DNA from: Dioscorea cayenensis subsp. rotundata
Taxonomy: Eukaryota; Streptophyta; Magnoliopsida; Dioscoreales; Dioscoreaceae
DNA: 64,000 nt
Assembly: GCF_009730915.1 (NCBI RefSeq)
Contig: NC_052486.1
Location: 17,947,589-18,011,588, forward strand
Direction: 5' to 3'
The position numbers were made by a program, and so were the translations under genes. Shown in pieces: positions 1-15,370 of this stretch (positions are counted from its first letter, which is position 1; each line of letters opens with the position of its first letter). The notes under the pieces were generated by a model. It made no database searches and was not told the origin of the DNA. It saw only the letters and a program-made list of their open reading frames with translations.

Positions 1-4326
<4,326 letters not shown>

Positions 4327-4349
4327 CCTTCCAAGCTCCAGATCCCACA

Positions 4350-4351
<2 letters not shown>

Positions 4352-4386
<35 letters not shown>
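4352..4386. repeat. (CT)n microsatellite in the P450 reductase leader
   Basis: Uninterrupted CT dinucleotide run about 26 bp upstream of the reductase start codon; it reads as (GA)n in the sense of the gene. GA/CT runs in 5' leaders are common in plants. Confidence 0.9.
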
Positions 4387-4392
<6 letters not shown>

Positions 4393-4992
4393 GCCTTCGC
4401 TTCTCGAGAGTCCCGGGGGTTGGTAGGAGACGAGGAGAGCAGCGATGGGGGTTGGGGCGTGTTTATAATGATGTGAATGGTGTCTTTTTATCTTCACCGA
4501 GAAAATCTCACCCAAAAAAAATCACCTAATAAAATAGTAGGACCCACACACAAAAGATCCATGTTAGCAATGTCCTGACTAATGTGGTGCCGTTTGTTTA
4601 GAGTTTTCATTTGCGGGTCCATTTTGATCCAACGGCCAACAACGCCCACCAAACCCCCATCAGTGAAACCACCTAACCCCTACTCTGCTACTCCTCTTCG
4701 GTTAACAGTTAAAAGTTAAAATATATATATATATATATTATGTTTAATTACAAAAATACCCTTCACTGGCTGTAATTTGGAACTCAGATCCGCCGTTTCA
4801 TGAGTTTGATCCGAGACCAATTGAAGTGTGACATGTAGAATTGTCGGCATATGAGTGTGATTTGCGTGTCCGAAAGGAACACCGAAACATCGAGAACTTT
4901 TAAAGGACGTGGAGTTACATTAATGCCCTTAAGGCGTAGCTCCGCCCGTGAGATCAACGTGAACCGTTGGATGAACAGAGTTTTTGAATCAG

Positions 4993-5020
4993 CACGTGTG
5001 GGCAATCCTTTCGCCACGTG
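4993..5020. promoter_or_regulatory. Two G-box (CACGTG) motifs upstream of the P450 reductase gene
   Basis: Two perfect CACGTG palindromes, at 4993-4998 and 5015-5020, lie 22 bp apart about 0.67 kb upstream of the reductase start codon. G-boxes are the core target of plant bZIP and bHLH factors (ABRE type when followed by GTC or GGC). A role here is inferred from motif and position only. Confidence 0.4.
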
Positions 5021-5590
5021 TCGTCTGTGCAGAGATCGGCAAATGTGCATTTCCTCACGCCACTTGGAAATTTCTCATTCATAATTACAATTATTTCATT
5101 TTAAAATTTGGTGAGTTTTCAAATATGTACCATTTTATAATATTTTGTATATTTTTTTCTCTGTTGAAGAATATTTTGATTTTATTAAAAAAAATGATAT
5201 TTTGATTCTTTATATATCATTATTATAAAATAATCAATTCAGGATATAAATACAGGTAGAGAGAGTGAAATATAAAAAAAATACAAAAGAAGAGAGCATA
5301 AAAGAAAAAAAAATACAGAATATAAGTTAGTCTAAAATAATTAGGTGACTCGAAAATAATTAAAAAGACAAAAAAACAAACAGGTACTTTAAGAAAAAAA
5401 AATCACATGTTAGATTGTTGACTATGTTGATTAGGTGACATGTTAGAAATCTTCTGCTCAAATCTAAGGGACTCCCTCATAGAATCTTCATTACTAGATA
5501 TGTTCATTACATAAACAAAGTGTGTTTGTATATACTTGGGGTAGGGTTTGGGCTCGGGCTTGAAGCCAAACTAGTATCGCAACAAATACC
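5021..5590. other. AT-rich spacer
   Basis: Region upstream of the reductase promoter motifs. It is AT-rich with A-runs and no reading frame or repeat structure I can support. Confidence 0.5.
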
Positions 5591-7292
5591 TGTTAGGATT
5601 ATGCCCTCGAATGCAACGAGGATACTTATATTAGGGCATTTCATTTATATTATACATTCTTATTTAGTAGTCATTTATTTTGATGTTCATATAAATCTTA
5701 TGATGGCATTATAATTGGTTTTGAATATCATAGTCCATGTATATTAAGTTAAATCTTCTACTCTTTCTGGGATAAAGAGAAGAGCACTAGAAGAGTTTGG
5801 TACTTATACACTTAAATAGTTTCCAAATCAGAGAATCTTTAATTGGGCGTTAAAAGGTTCGTAAGGATTTGTATGACATATACTTTGAGAAAGAATGCTA
5901 GTTGAACACTATGGAATAGTGGGAGCATATGTCATAAATACATCATTGGGAATTGGTGTATTCGAACATGACTCGCAACAATCCAATCACATGGGTTTTA
6001 CTCTTTGACAGTCAATGATTGGGATTGTTGGTTATGATCATATGAGTGGACCTTAGACCTGAGGTATCATGATCACAATGTACTTGTGACGTCTAGTCTG
6101 TTACTAGAGTTGTTAGGCTCAGTTCACCTTTTAGTAGGGTCGACCTCGAAGTGCGACTATGTCGGGCAAGTCGCAGTTGTGAGTGATCACCAAGAAGAAA
6201 TTCGTTCTCTCGGAAGTAAACAAGTCAGTATCCTAGGCGACTATAAGTATGTGAGATTAGAAGACCTTGGCCAAGATATTCAAACTAATCGTGTGGGACA
6301 CGAAGGGCAATTTGGTAATCTCACCCCACTATAGTTATTTGCATATCATCGAATTCAGTGAGTTTGACAATTACCATGGCTCTCACTCGGTTGGAATACA
6401 CAAACGAAAGGTTTATACACATATGGTAATCATAATCGGAAATGTTCGTAATGATCTACTCATTCGTGTTCAATTGGGCTACGACGTGGGGCCACGGGGC
6501 TGGCTAGGTGTTACCCACGTCCTTTGGTATCCTCCCATTGCCAATCGAAATGAACCTAGGGAGTCACGCTTAAAGGGATAAAAAATCAGTCTCGTTTTGA
6601 GTACAAGGGTAAAATTGTCAATTTACAATTTTATTTCATGGGATGAGTGAAATTGTAAATTGATCTAGGGTTTTTTCTTAAGTTTAAATTTTGATTTAAA
6701 TTCGATGGAGTCGAATAGATAATCAAAATTATGAGTACTCAAAGATAAAAGTAGTTTTAGTTAGATTAGGACTCATATTTCTAATAGAACTTCTATGGTA
6801 ATGTTTATCATATTATGAAGGTTCATATGTTAAATAGGCTTTATAATTGAATGATGTTTATCATGTTTTGAAGGTTCGTATTTCAAATAGAACTCATAAT
6901 TGAATAATGTTTATCATGTTTTATGAAGTTTCTATAAATATGACTCCTCTCCAACTATAGAATAATCTCAATTAATTCTTTAGTGAGAAAATCCCCTAGC
7001 TCTTTCTTCCTCTCTAACCCTAGCCGCTATTTGGAGAGGAAGAGGAGATTGTCTCTTAATTCCGGTGTGTGATTTAGAGGCATGGAACTTTCGTTCGGCG
7101 CTAGGAGATCTATGACAATCCGAGAGATAAATTTGGCGCATCAAAAGAAAAAAAAATCATTAAGAGGTAACTTTCTACGCCTTTTAATTAAATTACGGTG
7201 CTCATTAAAACAATTAGAATATATATCACAAATATATTATTACATCCGCATGCCTTTTTAATGTTATTTGATTTTTGTGATATTACCTAACA
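5591..7292 (+). mobile_element. Solo LTR of a retrotransposon (1,702 bp)
   Basis: Starts TGTTAGG and ends CCTAACA, the inverted TG...CA ends expected of an LTR. It is flanked by the perfect 5-bp duplication ATACC at 5586-5590 and 7293-7297. The right copy follows the CCTAACA end directly, so there is no primer-binding site, internal region or second LTR: this is a solo LTR left by LTR-LTR recombination. A TATA-box candidate, CTATAAATA, at 6932-6940 with a pyrimidine-rich stretch downstream points to plus orientation. The superfamily (Copia or Gypsy) cannot be decided from the LTR alone. ORFs inside it show no recognisable domain. Confidence 0.85.
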
Positions 7293-7297
7293 ATACC

Positions 7298-9010
7298 AAC
7301 AACAAAATGATTTATAAATAAATGGATATGAGTTAAAATATTTCATAAGTGGTGAGAGATCGAATCACTGATAATATCCTATTATTTAGAGTGTGAGTAA
7401 TGGTTGTGCTGAATTAATTTAGCGTGCACACATGCAAGCGAACTCTGTCCCATTTATTTCACTAACACATAGTGCGTTTTTTAACAGTTTAGCTGCTCAT
7501 TCTCGGGCAAAAAAAAATGAATATATCATAAGTGGGTTTATAGTGAGGATTGATTGGACATGACAAAACAGTGAGATTGATGAAGAGGCAGAGGAATGGT
7601 TGTTCATCATAAATACAATGATGTTTTCATATATATCTAACGTTCTATTTTTATTTGCTATGCATGTTTGATATGCCTTTGCTTCTCTGCCTCTCATTTC
7701 CTAAATTGGCTAACTCTTCTTAAAATGGATGGTAGAGGATTTGTTTTAATTAAAATTTTACTTTTAAAATATTTAATATCAATGTCGCTCTCTAAAATGG
7801 CAAACAATGCTAATATGTTTCTGGATTATATTATGCAAATAAAAATTTATTATGAAAAAAAAGTAAATTACTTATTAAGGAACGTTTGGTGGGAGGTGCA
7901 ACATGCCCACGAGCAACCGGTGTTTTTTTTTTCTTCAAATATTAATTTATAATTATTACCTTTAATAATTTCAAATATCTTAAGTGGGTTATAAATATTT
8001 TAAAAATATATTTACATATATATATAATTTTTTAAAAATATACCCATAACAATAAAAAAAAAAGGATGCATCTGTGTTCTTCCAAAATTTATATTCTGTT
8101 TTACTAATGTCAATATAAGTTAAGATGACTTCGTCTCCAATTAAATATTATTTTAGGATTATATATATATATATATATATATCTTGATTGGGAATGCACT
8201 TATCTAAGCAACGTAGAATTATTCGTGATTTTGAACAGTAACATGGATATGGACAGTAATTTAAAAACATGCAACTTGCCCCAAAACTTTTCAAGATTTT
8301 TTTTAGATAAATAATTTAAACAGTATCGGTTGAAAATCTATGTAAATAATAGATAGGCATGAAACGGGTTGATGATAACTTTCATAAAAGCGTTATTTGC
8401 TATGGGATTTGAATGCAAATAGCTTTAGTGGATAAGATAAATATTTGCTTTTCTGCACCCAACACTAATGAAAAGAAAACCTGGGATTGAAAAAAGAAAG
8501 TACTGATATTCTCTTTTATTTTAAAACTTATGATTGTTTGTAATGCTTGAAAACTCATTTTTGTTCGTATTAATAGATTGTGAATGGACGTGTTTTCAAA
8601 AAATACAATTTTTTAAAATATCTTATCCGTTTTCAATGAAAAAATGCAAATATCATATGAAATAAAAACGAAGAGTGTAACCCGTTGTATATAAACTACT
8701 AGATGTAATTTTTTAAAACGACAACAACCTGATAAAATGCACTTGTTTATAAAAAATATATTTAAGTTATCTTTTAATTAGATAAGATATTTAAATTTGA
8801 ACAATTCCTGTTATTATAAAATTTTCCAGCAGTATCATGTGTTTTCGTGTGTTTTTATTTCAGCCCCTTAGATTTTAGATTTAAAAAGTTACGATTTGAT
8901 CTTCTATTTTTAGTTTTTATCATGATTTGGTCACCCAAGCATACACCGTAAACATCGATACATATCACGTGACACCTTTTAATCTTAGAAGAGCGATGCT
9001 ATTTTTATGA
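7298..9010. other. AT-rich spacer with (AT)n
   Basis: No gene supported. It contains an (AT)n run at about 8161-8182 and many homopolymer tracts. Short ORFs here are AT-rich chance frames. Confidence 0.5.
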
Positions 9011-9479
9011 TTTACCGAATAGGTTTTCTGAATGACGTGGATGCCGAGCTTGTCATTTACATCCTCATCCACGTTATTATTTTTTTTTTTTATATAAACT
9101 TCAAATTTGAACCTTAAAGATTTTTAAAATTTCAAAATATATATATATATATATAACTATATCTAAAATCATAAACCCAAATACTACAAAATTTATACCA
9201 TAAAAATCTAAAAATTTAAATCCTAAATAATAAATAATAAACCCTAAACCCTAAATCCTAAGCCCTAAACCCTAGTTTAGGGTTTAGGAAGCGGTTTTCG
9301 GTTTATGATTTATATGTTTATCTTTTACGATTAAATGTTTAAATTTAGAATTTAGATAATAAAGAAAAATTAAATTTAAAAAAAAAATAAAGAAAGAATG
9401 ACGTGGATGCTAACATGGATGGCAACTTTAACATTCATGTCATTTGGAAACCTATTCAGGAAATCTATTCGGTAAAAAT
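9011..9479. mobile_element. MITE-like inverted-repeat element with telomere-like core
   Basis: The left arm (from TTTACCGAATAGG at 9011) and the reverse complement of the right arm (ending near 9479) align imperfectly over about 70 bp, sharing TTTACCGAATAG, CCTGAAT/TCTGAAT, ATGAC and ATCCACGT blocks. Between them is a plant-telomere-like segment (9240-9289). No coding capacity and no convincing target duplication was found, so the family is unassigned and the outer limits are approximate. Confidence 0.5.
9240..9289. repeat. Interstitial telomere-like repeats, inverted
   Basis: Several CCCTAAA-type units (one variant CCTAAAT) run into TTTAGGG units in the opposite direction around about 9274, giving a short palindrome of plant telomere repeat. 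It lies in the middle of the inverted-repeat element at 9011-9479. Confidence 0.75.
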
Positions 9480-9487
9480 GTGAAGAG

Positions 9488-9787
9488 ACATGCTTTCATT
9501 GTGGAGAGACTGGCCACATAAGACCCAAGTGCAACAAATTGAAATAAGACTTGAAAAGTGGAAGAATAGTTGGACTTGAGCAGGCAATCATTAAAAGGAA
9601 AGTCAGCGGGGAGACTATTGTAATCAAGAAATTGTGGATTCGAAAAGATGAAGTGTCAAGAGAAGAAGAAGAGTCCTCCAGTTCAGATCTGGTGATAAAT
9701 CAGACATGTACAACATCATGGTACAACAAGCAATATGTTAACCAAGGACCTATAAAGTTAACAAGCAAAACTCTCCAACTAGTGTAA
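9488..9787 (+). pseudogene. Retroelement gag fragment with CCHC zinc knuckle
   Basis: The frame from 9488 reads TCFHCGETGHIRPKCNKLK and then a stop. C-x2-C-x4-H-x4-C is the nucleic-acid-binding knuckle of retroelement Gag, and the GHIRPKC style is usual in plant Copia elements. A second frame (to 9787) carries KKLWIRKDEV, resembling the short region downstream of the knuckle in such polyproteins. The stop and frame change show it is dead. No LTRs, protease or reverse transcriptase were seen next to it. Confidence 0.6.
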
Positions 9788-9789
9788 GT

Positions 9790-10357
9790 CTCTTGATGTC
9801 TCTAAAAGATTCAAAAATCAAAAAAACAAAAAAATGAAATAGGAGGGAGGGAAGGAATTTAAAAATATATATATATTCAAAAAGAGGAGGGATTATTTTT
9901 TGAAAAGGGATATTTTTTGAAATATGAAAGGATGCCTTGGAAGTTATAACTAATTCAAGGGGCATAAAAACCCTAATTTCCCAATATGAAAGGATGCCTA
10001 AGTTATAACTACTTTCCAAAAGTTATTTTTGAAATCAGGAGAAAAAAAAGAAGAAGACGAACACAATGTGTGAGAAAAGATGAGGACGAAGAGGATGGCC
10101 CGCCATGCTCCTGTGACCCCATAAGAAATTATTGCCCGAATTGATGAAGTAAGGATGAGAGGGACCAATTGTGGAGAGAGTCCATCAAGAAAAAAAGAAC
10201 CCGAAAATTTGATGAAAGTGATTGATGTAATCGTCATTAATGATGTATGCTCAAATGGTCAAATTATAACAAAAATTAAAAATAGACGATAAAATCATAA
10301 TTTTTTAGAAATGGGTGGCTGAAATAGAAAAAATAAAAAAATAATGGCACAAGCATT

Positions 10358-10399
<42 letters not shown>

Positions 10400-11218
10400 C
10401 AACATGTCGACAAAGGACTTTTCAATATGTTAAAAAAACAATTTTCTTATATTATAAATATATTTGAAAGTGTTTTGAGTGGTTGAACATGAAAGAGCTT
10501 TTAACTTATTTTTGGACTAATGGCGCGTCTAGATTAGATGCATTAAAAAATTCAAACGCTGTTTTCGCATGAGAATTTTTTATTAACACGTTACTTTCTA
10601 GCTTGATTTTTTTTTTTTTTTTTTTGCAATTTAAATTATAAAATAATTTTTAAAGAGGATGATTAGAAAAAAAGGGTATTATATTTATTTTGATTTTAAC
10701 ATAAATCTACCCAGAAGAATTTAGTACACACAATTTCAAGAAAGAAAAATTATACGATAAAAATCTCTTTTTATTAGTTAAATTATTAATTAATTGATCA
10801 ACTGATTCTTGATCTTCCATATTTTGTATTTTTAATATTTAAACTTATAATTTATAAATTTTAAGCAAGAATATAATTTAGAGATTATTTTTTATTATTA
10901 TATATATTGACAAATTGGAGACAAGCGTTCAGTTACTATATATTTCAAATAATAATAATACATATTTTAATTAAAAATCATATTTTAAATTTCAAGATAT
11001 CTAGCAATAGTGAATTTAAAAAATAAAAAAGATTTTATTCTCAAAATAGTTTTGATTTAACACAACTCTTCAATCCCACTTAATTTGTTTGCCTTAATGG
11101 GGGAATAAAGTTTTATATTCTTTAATTTTTCAAGTTTATTTTATTTTATTTACATGCAAAAGTTTTTTTTCTTTTTAAAAATATTCTCCATGAATGAAAA
11201 TTTTAATATATCCATATG

Positions 11219-11262
<44 letters not shown>

Positions 11263-11798
11263 GTTATTTCACACCCATGATTTTATTCTCGTATCACTAA
11301 CTAACTAGTGTTTAAAAAAAATTACTGTGGTTTAAAATAATGATAATATAATTATCTCACAACCAAAGAGAAAAGAATCCAATGCTTGTAAAATCTAGTG
11401 ACAAAAAGAAAAATCCAAAACCATGAGTTGCATTATGCCTTGAAGAACAATGTCTTATGGAACTATAATCACAAAAAAAATTTGTAACTACTTATTATTT
11501 TGTAGAAATAATGATTTAATAGTTATAGAACCTAAATGGCAAAAAGAAAATCCAAAAAGATGAGTTACATTATTTAGCAAAGAAAAATGTCAATTGGGAA
11601 AAAAAAAAAAATTAAAACCATGGAAACAATGACAACCACATCCTTTAAAAGTTTGTTTGGAGGTGTTCGACATGGTTAAAGGCATCTTATTTAAGTATCT
11701 AGTCAAACTGTTCAAACATAAACACTAAACATTTATAAATATTTTTTTTTTTAAAGTTTATTGGACTTTGACGTCTTATAATTCATTGGTGAGCAATT
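9790..11798. other. AT-rich spacer with microsatellites
   Basis: No gene supported. It holds an (AG)n run at 10359-10397, an (AAT)n run at about 11221-11261 and poly-T near 10606-10625. Confidence 0.5.
10359..10397. repeat. (AG)n microsatellite
   Basis: About 19 uninterrupted AG units. Confidence 0.9.
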
Positions 11799-12924
11799 TG
11801 TTAGTTTCGCTGGTGTGGTTTGTGGATTTTAGGGAACATCCAAACACTCATAGAAATCTCACACAAGCCAACAAAGAAAAAGACACACGACGTTAGTAAC
11901 CCAGTTCGGCGTCCACTCGCCTACGTCTAAGGGGCCAAGCCCGAAGATAAACAATCCACTAAAAGATGTGAAAATACATGAGTACAGACACTTGTCACTC
12001 AACACTTACAAACAAAGATCACTACCCTCTCTAGATTGTCTTGTGCACCCACTCTCTCTAGCTCCGGTCACACATACAATCTACGAGCAAGGCAACTTAT
12101 ATAGACGCATCAACGTCCCAAATATAGTACATAACTCTTTTAGAATTTCCGCGGCTACTAATTTAAAAAACCTTCCAAAATTAGCTGTTGCAACTCCTGT
12201 TGTAACATAAGTTGCAACATGGCCATGACTGCTGACTTGACTGAGTTCTGGTTACGTTGCAGACGACCTCAAGACCCATCAACCTCCCGGTCATGCTTAA
12301 TCTAAGTCAATGCAGTCAAATCTCCCGATCCCGACTGCCGGTAACTAGCCTACCTCCTCAGTTTCTCATCACGCTGTCCCCTCACAAGGGGCGCACGTCC
12401 TTGTGCGTCTTTCATGAAACTTGCCAAACTTAGTCTTCAACCTTCCAAGTTTTGGTTCTTCAAAGATTCTACAAACTTAATCTTCAATTCACCCAAGTTT
12501 GATCCTCAAATCTTCCCAATAATAGATCTTCAATCAATCAACTCAATCATCAATGATTCTTCAAATCATATCTTCAATTAGCCTTCATTCATACCATGAA
12601 TAGATATTTCTTCAATTAAACTCCATCCATATTTAGCCTTCAATCGCATCTCATAAATATGGTCTTGATATGATCTTGTCTTCAAGTTGTAGCATGTTTC
12701 CAAGAATAATTCCACCAATATCTTCCAGATATTTTCCTCCATATTATAGACATACTAAAAATAACTCCACCAAGATCTTCAAGATAATTTTGCCTTGCAA
12801 GCCAAGTATTCTTACCATGTCACCATGCTTTCCATGTCATCAATTATGCATTATCACCATGGTTGTCATGTCATCTTGTCTTTGTGTCAAATCATGCTAA
12901 TTAAATAGTACGGTTACACTAACA
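11799..12924 (-). mobile_element. Second solo LTR (1,126 bp)
   Basis: Ends TGTTAG (11799-11804) and CTAACA (12919-12924) are inverted, and the perfect 5-bp duplication CAATT flanks the unit at 11794-11798 and 12925-12929. There is no internal retroelement sequence, so it is a solo LTR. CTATATAAG on the minus strand at 12096-12104 is a TATA-box candidate and suggests minus orientation. The sequence differs from the LTR at 5591-7292, so it is another family. Short ORFs inside are not protein genes. Confidence 0.85.
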
Positions 12925-12929
12925 CAATT

Positions 12930-13654
12930 ATTTTTGTGCAATGTCAAACCTCCGCATAAAATGGAAAACTTGGTCAACATTGTAATAACTCAGTAGTAAT
13001 TAATTTAACTTCCATACACTAAGTTAAAAATTTGAGTCATTCCCATTTCATGATTGTAGCATATTAATAAAAAATATTTATCTATGTGGAGTCTATATTT
13101 ACCTTATCAATATATTTTAGGCTTAGACATGTGTAACCCAATTTTTATTTTTCTGTATGTAAACATCTTTGTATTATAAAACCCTGGTTTTTGTGAAAAA
13201 ATACAATATTGATGCGGTCATGAACATAACCATGTTGATCGAATCATGTAAAATCTTGTCATTCTATGTGTGTGCTTGATTTTTTATTTTTGTTATTATT
13301 CAAATTCATTCTTGATTATTTGATTCTCAATAAAATTTAATTATTTTTTCTCAATGCATAGTTTGGGGGCCGTATAATAATAAAAAAAAAGTGTATGTAA
13401 TGTTTTATCTATATTATAAAAAAAAAATTCAAACCTATTCATTTATATCTTTAAGTATATTTACAACAAATATTAATAAATACAGTAATTTGTTTTCCAT
13501 TATAATAACAAATTGTTAGTCATAAATCAAAAGCCTATTTTTCTTAGATTTGTTTATTTTTATATATTATTCTTATATTTATTTATTTTTTACTTAAAAA
13601 CCCAGCACACACTCTTATTACCAAGAAGCACCTCCCCATTCATATTTCTCTAAC
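12930..13654. other. AT-rich spacer 3' of the FLA gene
   Basis: No gene supported. The part nearest 13654 probably contains the 3' UTR of the minus-strand gene that ends there. Confidence 0.5.
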
Positions 13655-14491
13655 TTACAAAGCAGCAAAGAAGGAAGAAGCAACAGCCAAAGCAACACCG
13701 GCGACTGCAGCTCCCAAACGTCCGGCAGAAGACTTCTCATCGGCCGCCGGAGCAGCAGCTTTCTCACCCTTAGGAGCATCAGCCACTGGAGAAGCAGCAG
13801 CCGGACCTTCAGCAACCGGAGCCTCAGCAGCAGGAGCCTCAGACACAGCCGGAGTCTCTGCATCATCAGATGAGCTTGCCGGAGCTGTGGCCTCATCATC
13901 AGAAGGTGCAGAAGCAGGAGGAGGAGGAGGAGCCTGTGGTGGAGCTTGGAACTTAAGGTTGTCGATACCCGGGGGGACGACGATATCGGTGATTTGAAGA
14001 ACAGAAATGTTGTAGGGCTTGGTAACCACCTCCTTGACGAGATTGGCACCAATGCCGGCACCGGGGACAGAGGAACCGAAGCTGACTTCGCCGTCATCCA
14101 TCTGAGTGACGGTGAGGAATCCGGCCTGGTTGGTGGCAATGCCGGAGGTTTGGAAGAGGGTGGTGAGTTGAGTGTTCTTTTTCTTGGATAGCTTTTGGAG
14201 TTTGGCAGAGTCGTAGTAGTCGAGGATGACGTGAACGGAGAGAATACGCTTGACGACGTCTACGGGACGGTCGGAGACGGCATCGAGGCCAGAGTTGTCG
14301 ACGGCGAGAATGGTGATGGTTTGGCGGCTGTTGATCTCATCGGCGAGGCCGGTTTGAGTGAGGAGATCATTGAAGGAGGCGAAGTCCGGGTAGTCGGAGA
14401 GGAGACGGGTGATGTTGAAGGCGGTGGTGGAGGTGGTGGCAATGGTGGTGAGGAGGAGGAGGAGGAGGAGGGAAGTGTGCTTGGAGTTCAT
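13655..14491 (-). CDS. FLA: Fasciclin-like arabinogalactan protein (single FAS1 domain, GPI type)
   Basis: Intronless, 278 residues. Order seen: signal peptide (about 1-24), one fasciclin domain (about 25-165; TITILAVDNSGLDAV and an ILDYYDSAKLQKL segment matching the H1 and YH regions), then a Pro/Ala/Ser-rich segment with many AP, SP and PPP motifs (about 183-255) expected to be hydroxylated and carry arabinogalactan, and a hydrophobic C-terminus after SSAGRLG that fits a GPI-anchor signal. FLAs act at the plasma membrane and wall surface. One FAS1 domain of this style suggests the FLA3/FLA14-like group, but that is an inference. The start is the first Met before the signal peptide. Confidence 0.93.
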   Translation of the reverse strand: MNSKHTSLLLLLLLTTIATTSTTAFNITRLLSDYPDFASFNDLLTQTGLADEINSRQTITILAVDNSGLDAVSDRPVDVVKRILSVHVILDYYDSAKLQKLSKKKNTQLTTLFQTSGIATNQAGFLTVTQMDDGEVSFGSSVPGAGIGANLVKEVVTKPYNISVLQITDIVVPPGIDNLKFQAPPQAPPPPPASAPSDDEATAPASSSDDAETPAVSEAPAAEAPVAEGPAAASPVADAPKGEKAAAPAADEKSSAGRLGAAVAGVALAVASSFFAAL

Positions 14492-14582
14492 CTTGTCTTG
14501 TTGAGGACTTTTTTGTAATTATTTTGTGTTTATGCTTTCAACCAAGAGAAGATGAATTGGGAGGAGGGAAGAAAAGGGGTGG

Positions 14583-14590
14583 TATTTATA
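14583..14590 (-). promoter_or_regulatory. TATA box of the FLA gene
   Basis: TATAAATA on the minus strand about 92 bp upstream of the FLA start codon, at a normal distance for a plant core promoter with a short leader. Confidence 0.55.
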
Positions 14591-14599
14591 GTTTTGTAT

Positions 14600-15370
14600 T
14601 TTAGGAGGGGGTTGTGTGTAAATTTTAACGGTTCGAAATGGTCCGCTCCCGCCATTTTTGGGGTGTCGGAGTTTGGACGGTCGGAAGGAGTGATTGAGGA
14701 GTAGGCGTTTGAATCTTTCCTTTTGGCTTTATTTAGGGTTATGTGGTTTTTAAGGTTTGCAACAATTTTTTTTTTTTAGTTCAATCATTTGATATTTGGT
14801 TGAGTCGGACCCGTTGAGTTTGATTATGTATTTGAAACTAGTGTGTTGTTTTGGTGCATGCATATATATATACATGCATACGCACACATACTAAAAGAGA
14901 AGGCTCTATTCTGTTGAAAAGAAAGACTATAATTAAATTATAAAGTCACACCGAGTGGCAACAACTTTTTAAATGATTGTATGTATATTTGTGAAATTTA
15001 TTTTAATTAAAATATTTTAAAAAAATAAACATTTTTCTCAGAATGAAGCTAATTTTATCATTTTTCACGTTTGATAATAGTCAAAAGTTGAACTTCTCAT
15101 TACTAGTGGAAAAAAGAAAATTTTGGATGACCTATTCAATATCTATTCAAAGACACCCATGGACCGATAGCGACAAGCATTTATATTATTGAAAGGCACA
15201 CCAAGGAAAATCAGGCCCATAAATTAGAAACATTTGGAGCTAGATGAAAAGAATTTTCATATGTCAACCTGAGGGAAAGAAAATCTAATGTTCTTGCTTA
15301 TATTCAACATATATTTCATTTCTCTTGCTTCCAAGTACAATACAAAGTGGGTGAGTTTCAGATTGAGGGT
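14600..15370. other. Spacer between FLA promoter and PPTase 3' end
   Basis: Contains the FLA upstream region and the downstream flank of the next minus-strand gene. No further gene seen. Confidence 0.5.

Noticed and set aside
13618-14139. Leu-rich ORF overlapping the FLA gene in another frame
   Set aside because: Shadow of the real FLA frame, produced by its GC-rich repetitive coding sequence.
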